Below, piece after piece: positions 38,572-50,571 of a DNA stretch of 64,000 nt (position 1 is its first letter; each line of letters starts with the position of its first letter). The position numbers and the translations under genes were made by a program. Source of the DNA: Monarcha castaneiventris obscurior (lineage: Eukaryota > Chordata > Aves > Passeriformes > Monarchidae); contig JAMPIT010000437.1 in the NCBI GenBank assembly GCA_026261815.1, positions 1,426,001 to 1,490,000 on the forward strand, read 5' to 3'. Under the pieces are notes generated by a model that did not search any database, was not told the DNA's origin, and worked only from the letters and a program-made list of their open reading frames with translations.

Positions 38572-40049
38572 CCTCGGAATATTCAGCGTGTCACAGATGT
38601 TCATGAATAATGTCCATTTAGAAGCGTTGGCAGCGAGCTGGCGAGATGAATGAAATGTTGGGGGGATCTGACAGGCAGCACGCTGCTTTGTGATCATTCC
38701 AAAGTTCTAATAATCTCCCTCACCTTCCCTGCCTGCCTCTAATGAAAGAGAATAGGTGATTGCACCTCGGGCTATGTTCTGCGCCTAATGACTCCTCCAA
38801 AGGCGGATTTATGGAGAAAAAATTAACTTTGAATGAGGATTGAATTGGCCCTGACAGGCTGATAGACTGTGACACAGATTCTGTGGCAAAACAGACGTAG
38901 CCCTAATTGATTATCAATATTTTAAGCAAAGTGATGAAAATAAGCATTAAGTGATGAGAAAGGCAGTCTTAATACAGTAGGCAGTCACCAGGATCTGGGA
39001 AGTCTTTGGGGAGGTCGGCCCTGCTCACCAGAACGGGATTTTTCTGTCAGTTCTTACCTTTCCCTGCCCAGCACCCCGTGTTCCTTTCCAGCCTCTCTTC
39101 CCCTCCCGGATTTCTGCCCAGCATGTTAATTTTCTGGCCAGGGATGAACGTGCTTCGCTCTCTCCAGAGGAGTTGGTTTCATATTTAACCCGTCTGGGCT
39201 CAAGAGTTGCTTGGGCTGTTTAGTGGGGTTTTGGATATTCTCTGTTTCCTGCTGGGCTTTCTCCCAGCCCTGTGCCATTTCTAGCCAGCAGGTGACCCAC
39301 AAACTGCTTCCTGCAAATGGTAACAGTGAAAGGAACCGGGGGGAAATTGCCTGGTTGGAGGGAAAGGATTTATCTCTGTGATTATCTTGGTTGTGCCCAA
39401 CATAAACAAGTATCTCGGTTATGCTTTAGAACAAGAATAAGACAGCATTTGGGTTTTGCCTGTGTTTTTTCATGTTTTTTCAGCTGGGTTGCACAAGACT
39501 GGATGTATCTTCTACCAAACCCACATTTAATGTTTGGGAAAACCCTCATGGCCGTGAGCCAGGTGCTCGTTAGCTGTGCCATAACGGGGCATTTATCCCA
39601 AAGTAAGGAATACTTTCCAAAAGGACTCAGGGAAGGGAGCTGAGCAGGAATGCTGCTGAAGAGGTGAGAAATAGCATTCCTACACCAGGAGGAATCAGTG
39701 GGATCACATCCCTCTTCCAAACACTGGGCTTGTTCCCCTGGGAATGCAGAGAAGCTTAAAATAAACAGATTTGGGCTTCCAGGGAATTTTTAAGTGTGAC
39801 TGGCAGAGCTGGGGAGGGGCAGTGAGCTCCTCCCTCACCCTCGTGCTCAGGCCTCTCCAATATCCATAATTAGAGTCTGGTGTAATTAAATTACGGGACA
39901 GCAACGGCTGGAACTTCCCATGTTTGGGAATTGTGGTGTTTTACCTGTGATTAGGGAGGACAGGGCTGGTGGGAGCTCTCGTGGCACTGAGAGGAGGTCC
40001 ATGGTCATGGACACGGTGGACTGGGCAAGTGGCCACCTGGCTTCTATGG

Positions 40050-40140
40050 ATTTATGGAATCACAGCATTCCATGGACTTACAGAATCATGAACTGATAGA
40101 ATCATGCACTCATTTTGGCTGGAAAAGCCCTCTGAGACAG
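40050..40140 (-). mobile_element. Old CR1 LINE 3' tail
   Basis: Repeated GGAATCACAG/AGAATCATG words followed by GGCTGGAAAAGCCCTCTGAG. Confidence 0.75.
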
Positions 40141-41121
40141 GAAGACCTCCAAGAATGTTTGTGGTGTTCAAATTTTGGGGGAAATGTTACTGAAGGCAAA
40201 AATACCAAAAACCAGGTTAAATGTGGGGTGATAAAAATGTGTGTGGTGGTGTCGATTTTCCTCTGGAGCTGGAAATTCCTGGACACTGCTCCCTGTGCTC
40301 CTGTGGAAGGAATTCTCTGAGCAAGTGGTTGTTTGGAGTTTGTGCTGGAATTTGTCGGATGGATAACAGATAATTTTACACGTCAGCCTATGAATATTCA
40401 GCAGAGAGGATTTCCACAAGCCTTGATAAATCTAATATACCAGAGAAAAATAGCATGTAAATTAAACAGGGCCTTGTAAATTAATAATGGATTCCACTTG
40501 TATTTTTATATGTGAGCTGACTGAATATTTTATAAGTGCAAAAATGTTTGTGTTTAAAAAAACCAGTGGAGTCTTTCTGATGAGCATCGTGGATGGTTTG
40601 CTGCATTTTAAATGGGATGTCCATGTGGGTTTTTTCAGTCCCTGGGCTTTCTTTTCCTCAAACACATCTTGTATTTTCAACTTGGAGCAGTTGGAAAGTT
40701 TACAATTATGTGGAATTCATTTATTTTTCCAGACCACTTGTGGTTTGTAGTTGCGGGTGTTCTGACACTCCTCTTTTTTTAATTTTGACAGGAAAATTAA
40801 ATCATCTTAGTGAAGGGCTGAGCCTCCTCCTTGCACCTTCCCTGCTTCTCCCATGCACTGGGAGAGGGCTCTGCTGCAGGGGCTTTTCCATGAGCCCAGG
40901 CCATGCTTTCCAAAATGCCCTTTCTGTCCCCAAAACAGCCCCTGCCCTGTTTCTACCTTGGAATAATGCCTGGTTTTCCTGGTTTCTCTTAATTAGCAGC
41001 TTTGCTTGGAATAATTTCACCTTGGCACAGTGTGAGGCTGGTCAGGATTAAAGCATCCCCCATCCATCAGGGAGTGACTCTGCTTCCCAAACCTCGAGTG
41101 CTTCCACCACCCCGGGGCTTC

Positions 41122-41182
41122 CATGGAATCATGGAATTGTCTAGGTTGGAAAAGCCCTCTCAGACCTTCGAGCCCAACCTTC
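41122..41182 (-). mobile_element. CR1 LINE 3' tail
   Basis: CATGGAATCATGGAATTGTC, TAGGTTGGAAAAGCCCTCTC, GAGCCCAACC. Confidence 0.85.
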
Positions 41183-41332
41183 AAGTTGTAAAGATCTTTT
41201 AATGCTGTTTAATTGCAGCTTGATTTGAGGAAAGTGGATCTCTTTTAGTGCTTTTAATGGCACTTGGGCTGTGAACAGCAATATATTCACTGGCATCATA
41301 TTAATAATAATAATAATAAAAATGAGAGCATC

Positions 41333-41606
41333 AAGGAGAAGAAGAAGGAGGAGGAGGAGAAGAAGAAAAGAAGAAAAAGGGGAAGGAGGAGAAGAATAAG
41401 AAAAGAAGAGGAAGAAAAGGAGGAGAAGGAGGAGAAGAAGAAAGGTGGAGAGGAAGAAAAGGAAGGAGAAGAAGAAGAAAAGAGGAAGAAGAAGAAAAAG
41501 AAGAAGAAGAAAAGGAGAAGGAGGAGAAGAAAGGAGGAGGGGAAGGAGAGGAAGAAGAAGAGGAGAAGAAAAGAGAGGAGGAGGGGAAGGAGAGGAAGAA
41601 GAAGAA
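41333..41606 (+). repeat. Polypurine tract (GAA/GGA/GAAA), 274 bp
   Basis: All bases are A or G except T at 41397 and T at 41446. It is preceded by a (TAA)n stretch (41301-41320). The long frames across it are low complexity. Confidence 0.97.
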
Positions 41607-41999
41607 TGGACCCAATCCTGTGCCGTGTGCTCCAGGATGAGCAGGGAGGTTGGACACTTGACTCACTGTGGTTCCTCCCAACCTGGCCCTTTCTGGGATT
41701 CTGTGCAAAAACGACAGAAAATGTAAAATATTTGAAGAGAATCCCTGGTTTTAAATCCTGGAAGCAGCTCATGGGTTTGGTGCCTGTGTTGGTCACGGTG
41801 GACAGTGCCCTGTGAGCTCAGGGATTGACTGCTCTGTAGGTTTATGGGCTAAGCTAAATTGTTGTTAATGAGCAATTTTGTGTGGAGAATTGTCCTCGTG
41901 ATACTTCCTAAATTGCTCCATTGTCCCTCTAATTAACCAGGACTTGAAAGGCCAAGCTCTGCCTCGGCAGCAGTTTTAACTTGAGTTACAAGGGTTGGA

Positions 42000-42420
42000 A
42001 ATCAGCGATTTAAAGTTAACAAAGACAAGCTAAAAATTTATTCATTGACCAGCACCATCTTTGCTGTGTGTTTTAATATCTTTTTGCCACTGAGATACCC
42101 AATGAATTGTTCCTGTGCAGCAACAAATCGGGGAGGAAGAACAAAGTAGCTCAGTGGAATAGATAAATCAAATTTAGGCCTGGTAGTTTATTGAATCTAA
42201 ATTGTGCCCAGTTGGCCCACGAGCTATATGAGCAATCCATCTTGTGCTGATAATGGAGGGTCTTGAAATCCACCTGATGTTTGCATTATTAAATTCCAGC
42301 CTAATGAGCTCTGCTAATACATATTGAAGACAGTTGTAAGGAGCAGAATGGGAATCGGAGCGGGATAATTTGAAAGAAACATAAGCTGAGCATTTTACAT
42401 GACTCAAGGGGTATATCTAC
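42000..42420. promoter_or_regulatory. Candidate conserved non-coding block
   Basis: Repeat-free block with TTATTGAATCTAAATTGTGC and CCTAATGAGCTCTGCTAATA. It looks like a compact constrained element; this is not tested. Confidence 0.4.
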
Positions 42421-43787
42421 AATTACACATATAACCAAAATTGAATTTAAATGGAATTTCTATTATCCCTGTCCTTTTACCGAGGAGAATAAAGTGTAAA
42501 TGAAGTAAAAGTCTTTAGAGTTACTCATGGTTTGGTTTTATTATGGGATTTAATAGATTCTTGTAATGATCTTCAGCGGCAGAAAAGTTTTAATATTTCA
42601 TGACTTTAGATGTTGTCTAAATATGGATAAAAGTGTGGAAATGGAGGCAGCTGTCTGTGTGGTGATTGTATCACTTTGTTCAGGTTGTGCATTTTAAGGT
42701 GGAGCCGCTGGCTCCAAAAAGGAACGACCCCTTCACCCCCCTGTGAGCTGAATTTGGTTTCCATAAATTATTGCCTAATTCAGTAGGTGCTGGGATTAAA
42801 TATTTGCAAATCTGACTGAGCTCTTGCCTTTTAGACCACAGTTTATAGTGATTTTCCTCCCTGAGAAGGATTCCTGTTCCTTGTTGGTTCCTTTCTTTTT
42901 GGCCTGGTGATACTTTTGAAAACTTAATATTTCATCAAGTATAATGTTATTAGAGACTTATTCTCACTTAGTTCACTCATCAGGCAGTGAGATGGCAATA
43001 AAAGAGAATGGCTCCTTTGAGACATTAATGCTTTGGAATAAATGATGTGCTAGAACAGAAATTTAATTAATTTACAGAGTATATTGATAGTCCCTTGTTA
43101 CTGTGCTGTATATTTTTAATCTTCTTTAACATCTGTAGGAAAGTGTTTGAAAACCCCTGCAGTTGAGCAACTGGTAGATAATTAAGTAATAAGGGAAGAG
43201 GTTTCTAGAGGGAAAAAGGTTCTTTTTAAAGAATATTGTTGTAACATGGATTAAGTACTGCTGCTGTGATTTGGAGTGAAGAGAAAATTGTGTACTACCT
43301 AATAAAGTGCTGAGGAAGAGCTGTGTGGCTCCCACTCTGAGCAGAGTCTGCAGCCCTGGAAATATTGTTTTGTTTCTGTTCTAGCCTCAAAATAGGTCTG
43401 ATGGATTACTCACTATGGCAGCAAATCTGCCACTTTATGAGTGCACCACGTTTGGGTCGTTGCAGCTCGGTCTGGGGGCAGCTGGGCTGGGGAGATTGGG
43501 GTTTAAAGGAAGAAAACCTCTTCAAAGTCTCTTAAAGGCTTTGCTTAACACAAAATGAATGCAGGGATTTGTATTGCATTAATATTGCCACTAATATGGA
43601 CCTGATATTACCCTCCATGATCCCATTTATGTCGTTTAACTGTGGGAATGGCTTTGAATAAAACAAGTGAAGAACCAAGTTCTGGTCTTTCATGGAGGTG
43701 GATTTCATTGTGGGACCTGAGGAAAGGAACAGGAAATTGGGTTTAAAGCCCAGGAAATCTTGGTTGGCAAGAGGTTGTTGGCAACCC

Positions 43788-43915
43788 ATCCCTGGCAGTG
43801 CCCAGGGCCAGGCTGGACATTGGGGCTTGGAGCAGCCTGGGACAGTGGGAGGTGTCCCTGCCATGGCAGGGGTGGCACTGGGTGGGATTTAGGGTCCTTC
43901 CAAACCAAACCATCC
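43788..43915 (+). mobile_element. CR1 LINE 3' end next to an RSRC1 exon
   Basis: Sense CR1 from ATCCCTGGCAGTGCCCAGGG to CCTTCCAAACCAAACCATCC. It ends only ~53 bp before the exon that starts at 43969. Confidence 0.9.
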
Positions 43916-43968
43916 CATGCTTTGATAGGATAAATTAATTCTAACCCTTGTTTTCTTCTGTTTTTTAG

Positions 43969-44037
43969 CTAAAGCAGACGAAGCGTTGAAGGCCAAGGAG
44001 AGAAGTGAAGAAGAAGCCAAGAGAAGAAAGGAAGAAG
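43969..44037 (+). CDS. RSRC1: RSRC1 coding exon (third in window), KADEALKAKER coiled-coil segment
   Basis: A 69-nt exon. The acceptor follows a long T/C tract ending TTTTTTAG, and the donor is GTGAGG. The first two bases complete the split alanine; 22 codons follow (KADEALKAKERSEEEAKRRK then EE) and one base is left over for the aspartate that opens the next exon. The sequence is nearly identical to human RSRC1, with a serine where I recall an asparagine. It is a highly charged helix of alternating Lys/Arg and Glu typical of the coiled-coil core. The exon sits about 50 bp after a CR1 copy (43788-43915), so a retrotransposon tail lies close to the branch-point region of this acceptor. Confidence 0.96.
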
Positions 44038-44328
44038 GTGAGGAATTTTCTTTTATTTCATAACTAACTAAAGCCCAGGAAGTCAGAAGTTATTCTTTTT
44101 AAGGGTCCAAGCTCCAGTGGGGCTGTGGGATTTTCCTCCCCAAGCTGATGATGGAATTTGGTGCCCTGAATGCTGGTGGGATCTGAGCTGCTGCCTCTGC
44201 AGTCCAGCAGCTGGAAAAATCAAACAGAATGGATTGAAATGCCAGGGAGCGATGGGAAGAGACATTTCCACCCCTGGGAGGGAGCCAATCCAAACAATCC
44301 CAGGAGCCTCAAATCCTCACTGGAGCTG

Positions 44329-44380
44329 TGTGGAACTGGATGGGCTTTAAGGTCCCTTCCATTGTGGGATTCCATGATTT
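44329..44380 (+). mobile_element. CR1 LINE 3' tail fragment
   Basis: GGAACTGGATGGGCTTTAAG, GTCCCTTCCATTGTGGGATT, CCATGATTT. Confidence 0.8.
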
Positions 44381-45240
44381 ACCCACAAGAGGTGACTCAG
44401 GAAAATCCCCCAGTTTGGAAACCACGGCTGCTGGGAATTTCATTGAAAATCAGAATGTTCTAATCTTCAGTTGGTTTTACTTGGGGACTGTGGGCTGCTG
44501 AGAGGAATTAATTGGTGCTCCCAGTTAATCCTGCTTGGAGGAGGTTCTTGTGATACCAGAGAAGGAAATTCAAGTGGAAAAGTGGGATGGCACAGACACA
44601 GCAGGATGGGGAAGGGGCACTTGGAATTCTGGCTGGAAAAGGCACCAAACCAGCCAGCAGTGCCCCCTCCCCACTGCCATTCCTGCATTTTGGAGCCACC
44701 AGGCCCAGGGGAAGCCTTTCCACCTGGAGGAATCCCCCAGCCAGGCTCCCACGGGGCCCAGGGATTTTGGGATGAGCTGCTTGGGTCCCACCAGCACCAA
44801 TTTGCAGGGAATGTGTGGAAAAACTGGGGTTTTTGTGCTTGCACCCCATTGTGAGTGGCACATGTGCTTGCAATTGCTGTGCCAGCAGGGACTGGGGAGG
44901 GCAGAGGGAAGAAAAAAGGGCAGTTCATGACTTGGGAACAATGGCAATTTCCAGGGAAATGGGGAGGAAAAGTTCTTTACAATTTATTAATAAGCCAGGA
45001 AAACTGTCCTGGGGCGGCTTTGAAGAGTTGTGAGGATGTCACAGTGTTCAAAAATGAGGAGAACATTTTTTCCTGAGTGGCTCAAGTTCATCCATTTGCT
45101 GAGGAGTTGGCTCCCAGTTGGGAATAAAAGAGTCCATTCTCACTGGAAAATACAAAGTCTTATTAAATTGTGTACAAAGCATTTAAAGATTCCAAGGCAT
45201 CCAGGAGAACTGCACAGTGGGAAACTCCAGTTTTTGTTGA

Positions 45241-46079
45241 GTTTATGTCCCACATGGATTCAAAATTCCAGGTTTAGGTAGGTTTGTCCCACATGGATTT
45301 AAAATTCCAGATTTAGGTAGGTTTATGTCCCATATGGATTTAAAATTCCAGATTTAGGTAGGTTTATGTCCCATATGGATTTAAAATTCCAGATTTAGGT
45401 AGGTTTATGTCCCATATGGATTTAAAATTCCAGATTTAGGTAGGTTTATGTCCCATATGGATTTAAAATTCCAGATTTAGGTAGGTTTATGTCCCATATG
45501 GATTTAAAATTCCAGATTTAGGTAGGTTTATGTCCCATATGGATTTAAAATTCCAGATTTAGGTAGGTTTATGTCCCATATGGATTTAAAATTCCAGATT
45601 TAGGTAGGTTTATGTCCCATATGGATTTAAAATTCCAGATTTAGGTAGGTTTATGTCCCATATGGATTTAAAATTCCAGATTTAGGTAGGTTTATGTCCC
45701 ATATGGATTTAAAATTCCAGATTTAGGTAGGTTTATGTCCCATATGGATTTAAAATTCCAGATTTAGGTAGGTTTATGTCCCACATGGATTTAAAATTCC
45801 AGGTTTAGGTAGGTTTATGTCCCATATGGATTTAAAATTCCAGGTTTAGGTAGGTTTATGTCCCACATGGATTTAAAATTCCAGGTTTAGGTAGGTTTGT
45901 CCCACATGGATTTAAAATTCCAGGTTTAGGTAGGTTTATGTCCCACATGGATTTAAAATTCCAGGTTTAGGTAGGTTTATGTCCCACATGGATTTAAAAT
46001 TCCAGGTTTAGGTAGGTTTATGTCCCACATGGATTTAAAATTCCAGGTTTAGGGAGGTTTATGTCCCACATGGATTTGC
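45241..46079 (+). repeat. 41-bp minisatellite, ~20 copies
   Basis: The unit is GTTTATGTCCCATATGGATT followed by TAAAATTCCAGATTTAGGTA and G. The central copies (about 45320-45780) are almost identical and carry CATATGG/AGATTTA; the flanking copies carry CACATGG/AGGTTTA. Two units are 39 bp (GTTTGTCCC, without AT). Confidence 0.97.
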
Positions 46080-46233
46080 AAACAGGACATTTACCAGTGT
46101 TTTGTGTGTTCCCTTCCCTGTCCCAGCCGTGCTGGGCTCCAGTGGCATCTTTTGCTTGGAAAAAGAGCTTTTTGCATTTTTCCTTAGTTCTTCTTTCCTC
46201 ACACAACATCTCTGGGTGGTTTTTAACCCTCTT

Positions 46234-46330
46234 TGAATCATGGCATCACTGAGGTTGGAAAAAACCTCCCAGACCATTGATTCCAACCTGGGACTGATCC
46301 CCACCAGGGCACTGAGTGCCACGTCCAGTC
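46234..46330 (-). mobile_element. Old CR1 LINE 3' tail
   Basis: GAATCATGGCATCACTGAGG, TTGGAAAAAACCTCCCAGAC, GATTCCAACC. It follows the 41-bp array. Confidence 0.8.
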
Positions 46331-46699
46331 ACTGGAATAAAACGAAATGAAATTAAATCTTTAAAAATAATTTCTGAATTATGACTTTTAAAAACATTTG
46401 ATTTCTCTAATCTTCCTCATTTTATTTCCTTAACTACAACTCTCCAAAAGGAAATTCCATCCTGTGTGGGCACCCTGTGACTCCTTTACCCAGGAGCTGC
46501 AACAAAAATAATTCTACAAATAAAACAATCCTTCCCCAACCCACAAAACCTGGTTATTGCCCACCCCATGGCGAGGGTGTCTTAACATTCCTTTTATTGT
46601 CATTTTATTGCCAAATCGGGTGTGAGATTAGACGTTGGATGTTCCATGTAATCTGCTCGGAAATCAAATTATTTGACCTCCAAGCCCAGCGCTGCCCCT

Positions 46700-48130
46700 T
46701 CCTGCTGGTTTCCTGTTAAATATGCAGCATTTCCCCAGCATGAATAAAAAATTGAGGACAAATTAGAATCTACAGACAGCTGACCCCAGCTCCAGATTAG
46801 AGACTGGGGGCTTGTGCTGGTTTAAATGTTTTAATTACCACAGTCCCTCCAGCCCGGTGAAGGACACACAGCAAAATGCTGATTTTTTTTTTTTTTTTTA
46901 AGTGACTAAAAGGCAAAGAAAGAAAGAAAAAAGGCTCCCCCCGCCTCATTTGAATCTTTCAGTTTGATTACATTTGCACTTCCATTGGAGCTATGCTAAT
47001 TTGCTGCATGAAATTAGGTCTATTAGCAAAAAACTCTACTTTTCCAGGAGTATTTTCCGTGGCTGGGTTTCCATACTTTGGTGTTTGTTTACTTGCTTTG
47101 GGACTGCCTGAAAAGTGACAAAATCCAAATTTGGCCACCAAACTTGGGGTTCACTCCAGACAAATTCCAAGGAGGTGAAGTGGGCAAGAGAAAAATTGAA
47201 AAAAACCTGTGAAGGAAAAATTGCAACGCATTGGGTGATATCAGGGAGAGATTTGGGGCTCGTTTCTCTCAGTCTACCGTGACTAATAATATTTTTAAAT
47301 ATTGAGTTTAAAATACATCGTGTCAGGGCCCGGGTGGGGAGGAGGAGCTGGGGATGCTCCCAGCCACGTGCTGGCGATGCCTCGGAAAAGCAGGAAGAGA
47401 AGTTGGTCCAGAACAGAAAATACAAGTGGTTCCAGAATAGAAAATACAAGCGGTTCCAGAATAGAAAACGGGGATTTTTTGGCCATCAGTGCATAGGTGG
47501 ATCAGTGGGAGGGTGCTGCTGGGTGGGCTGGGTGTTATCCCAGTGCCTTTTTCCCGGGATTTGCATTTCCTGTGCCTGGCGCGTGCCGGCCCGGTGCTGG
47601 ACTGATGAGTTCTGCCTCCCTGGTAAGCACTGCACCGTTCTGATACACCCTGGGGAAATAAATTTGGCAGAAAATCAGCATGAGTAGATTTAATTATGGC
47701 TGCGAGACCTTTCCCTTTTCTGGCTTAGTGATCCCGAAACTCGGCGCCTTTCCCTGGAATCGGCGCCGGCGCCGAGCTCCGCTTCCCAATTTGTTCCTCT
47801 GCACCCTGATAAGCCAAGCAATTACTGCTTTATTGATTTTTCATCAGGGCAAATTTAAAGTTGATTTTTTTTCCTGCAAAGGCAGGGGTGATTAAGTGTT
47901 TCCCATCGGTTTAGTCCCGGAGAGCTCCGTGGCAGAATCCAATATCCTGAGGTCAACCTCTGCAGGGAGATAATACGGTGTCTTGGCCACGTGTGAGGGA
48001 GAGGAATCAGGGCTACAAATGTGAGGGGATATCTGTGGAGACAGTTTAATTTGTTCCATTTATATGAACAAGTCGTGTGGCACATGCTTGGAAAATATCA
48101 TTTTGAATAGGCTTGGAAATGAGGCCCACG
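46700..48130. promoter_or_regulatory. Candidate conserved non-coding block(s)
   Basis: Two repeat-poor parts (46700-47060 and 47690-48130) flank the 24-bp triple repeat. The second has a CpG-rich piece, CGGCGCCGGCGCCGAGCTCC, near 47761 next to AT-rich homeodomain-like words. Role unknown. Confidence 0.38.
47404..47470 (+). repeat. 24-bp tandem repeat, ~3 copies
   Basis: The unit GGTTCCAGAATAGAAAATAC plus AAGC is present nearly three times. Confidence 0.9.
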
Positions 48131-48295
48131 TGGGCAGGGGGAGGGAGGGATGCAAACGAGAGCAGGAGCGTGGGGCTGGGAGACAGCTGGCCTTAAACAG
48201 GGAATCAGCCCCATCCCTGAGGGGTCATTCCTGGCTTTTTCTGATCTCTCTGTGCTGCTGGGGTGGCTTTTCCTTAGCAAAGTGAAATTTTTCAA

Positions 48296-48338
48296 GTCTT
48301 CAGGTCCCTCCAGCCCAAACCATCCCATGGTTCTGTGA
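48296..48338 (+). mobile_element. CR1 LINE 3' tail fragment
   Basis: AGGTCCCTCCAGCCCAAACC then ATCCCATGGTTCTGTGATT. Confidence 0.75.
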
Positions 48339-49540
48339 TTTCAAGTGGTGGAGGGGTCACGGAAGCAAAGTTAGAATGTACAAAAAATACCCTGGAGGAC
48401 TCAACTTTTAGAAGATCCCTTAATTATAAACTCTATAAACCGAAATTAAAAGTTTGATTTTTTTACATTCATCTTTAACCTGCTGGCCAGGAGCTCTCAC
48501 ATGAACAGTCTTGTCCGTGGCCACCACAGAACATCCTGAGCAGGACAGGACCCACAGGGGTCACGAGTCCAGCCCCTGGCCCTGCCCAGGACACCCCAAG
48601 CCACTGATTTCCCTTCCCACTTCCTTAGAGAGAGGTAAAAGACTTTCCCTGGGTGTAATGGATATTAAACCACAGGTTGGATGTGCCAGGAGAAGATTTG
48701 CTGGGGTGAGGTCAGGCTGGGAGCTGTAATAAGTTAAAGTGCTTTACTCAGCCCTGTATTGGGATTCCCTTAAGTTCAGCAGTTACTGCCTGAGGTCATC
48801 ATTTATCTTCAGTAAATTTTCCTGAAGTTCATTGTGGTGGCACAGACCAAACTCAATCTGTTTAACCCCCAAATTGTTTAATACAGACAATACATTTCTA
48901 GAAACACACGGGTTGTTTTTCCTGCCTTCTCAAAGCTGGAATTTCCAATATCCCCTGGTTTTGCCTGGATAATGGCAGGTTTGGAGCCCCGCCCTGGGTG
49001 TCCCTGGTGTGCCAGTGTCACTTCATTAGGCTGCCACCAACACCTGGTGCTGTGCTGCTGCTCCCAGGAGGCTGTTCCAGCATCTGGCACACACTGTGAT
49101 CTTCTTTTATCTCTGTTTAATCTTTATATTGCTGGTCTGGAATGAAAAGGGGGCAGGAGCAAATCAAGGAGAAGAGAAACAATGCCAAGTTTTGGTGCAG
49201 TGGCAGAGTGTGGCTTGTTAGGGAGAGCAGGCACAGGGTGATAGGGAGAGCTGGGAAGGGCAGCAGGAATTTGGGGTTCAGCCACTCTCTGTGTCCGTGT
49301 TCCCCTCAGCAGAGCAGAGGGAATGGGGATTGGAAAGGGGATCGATGGCCCCCCATGGATAATGGCTGCTGGAGGAATCAATTCCAGGCTTTTTATTAAA
49401 GCTGCTGTAATTAATAATCACTTTTAAACGTGTTCCTTCAATTCTACCCTGCTTTGTGCCTGTTCATCCCCTCCTGTCCCTTTGTATTCCAGACTTCCTT
49501 CTTCTGCTTCCCTGCTTTCCCTGAAGAGCCCCTGATCCCA

Positions 49541-49926
49541 GTGTCCTGGAGCTGCTCCAGAGCTGGAGCCCCTCTGGAGCCAGGCTGGGAGAAGGGAAGG
49601 CTCCAGGGAGAGCTCAGAGCCCCTGGCAGGGCCTAAAGGGGCTCCAGGAGAGCTGGAGAGGGACTGGGGACAAGGGATGGAGGGACAGGACACAGGAAAT
49701 GGCTTCACATGGACAGAGGGCAGGGATGGATGGGATCTTGGGAAGGAATTCCTGGCACAGGTTTCCCAGAGCAGCTGTGGCTGCCCCTGGATCCCTGGCA
49801 GTGCCCAAGGCCAGGCTGGACACTGGGGCTTGGAGCAGCCTGGGACAGTGGGAGGTGTCCCTGCCCAGGGCAGGGGTGGGACTGGGTGGGATTTAAGGTC
49901 CTTCCAACCCAAACCATTCCATAAAT
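49541..49926 (+). mobile_element. CR1 LINE 3' end, ~385 bp
   Basis: Sense CR1 starting GAGCTGCTCCAGAGCTGGAG, passing CCTAAAGGGGCTCCAGGAGA and GGACAAGGGATGGAGGGACA, and ending CCAACCCAAACCATTCCATA. Confidence 0.92.
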
Positions 49927-50305
49927 CTTTGATAAATATCAAAGAATATTTGCAGCTGATATTTGAGTGGTTTTATTTTAGCAATCGCAGCTGGTGTCAT
50001 TAAATTTTTACTGTTCTACAAGTGAAATGGAGAAATTTATGATCTCTCTAACAGGGAAATTTAGGATTTATTTTTACAAATGAAAAGTCTTGAAATCGTC
50101 TTCAGATTTCAGGATGAGAAACAAATCTGGTTGCTGTACTTCATTAATGTGGTGTGTTTTCCTGTCATCTCCCTGGCATTTATTTGTGCTAAAGGAGAAG
50201 TCACTTAAGGGAATGGGGCTGTAAAAACCATCATGGAATTGGTTATTGGACTCCAGTCAGTTGAAACACAAATTTATAGCTATGTACTGAAAAGCTGTTT
50301 CTAAA

Positions 50306-50571
50306 GGGAAAATAAACAGGGATGTATGGGAAATAAACAGAGGTTATGGGGAAAATAAATAGGGATGTGTGGGGAAAATAAATAGGGATGTGTGGGAAAT
50401 AAACAGGGGGTTATGGGGAAAATAGACAGGGAGGTATGGGGAAAATTAAGGGGTGTATAGAGAAGATAAATAGGGGTGTATGGGAAATAAACAGGGGTTA
50501 TGGGGAAAATAGACAGGGATGTGTGGGGAAAATAAAGGGATGTATAGGGAAGATAAACAGAGGTGTATGGA
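50306..50571 (+). repeat. ~23-bp minisatellite, ~11 irregular copies
   Basis: Units are of the type AATAAACAGGGATGTATGGG with trailing GAAA. TAGACAGG, TAAATAGG and TTATGG variants occur, and unit lengths vary. Confidence 0.9.

Larger units (their letters stand above)
20505..43968 (+). other. RSRC1: RSRC1 intron (23.5 kb)
   Basis: This is the largest intron in the window. CR1 pieces are scattered from 21.9 to 43.9 kb between repeat-poor blocks (22.5-24.2, 27.5-28.2, 29.6-30.0, 34.7-35.4, 38.1-39.0 and 42.0-42.5 kb) that look like conserved non-coding elements. A purine tract (41333-41606) and a 206-bp tandem duplication (38172-38571) are annotated separately. I found no exon of another gene on either strand. 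Confidence 0.75.

Noticed and set aside
41264..41815. Lys/Glu-rich 183-codon frame and its Ser/Leu/Phe-rich opposite
   Set aside because: Translation of a simple purine tract, not a protein.
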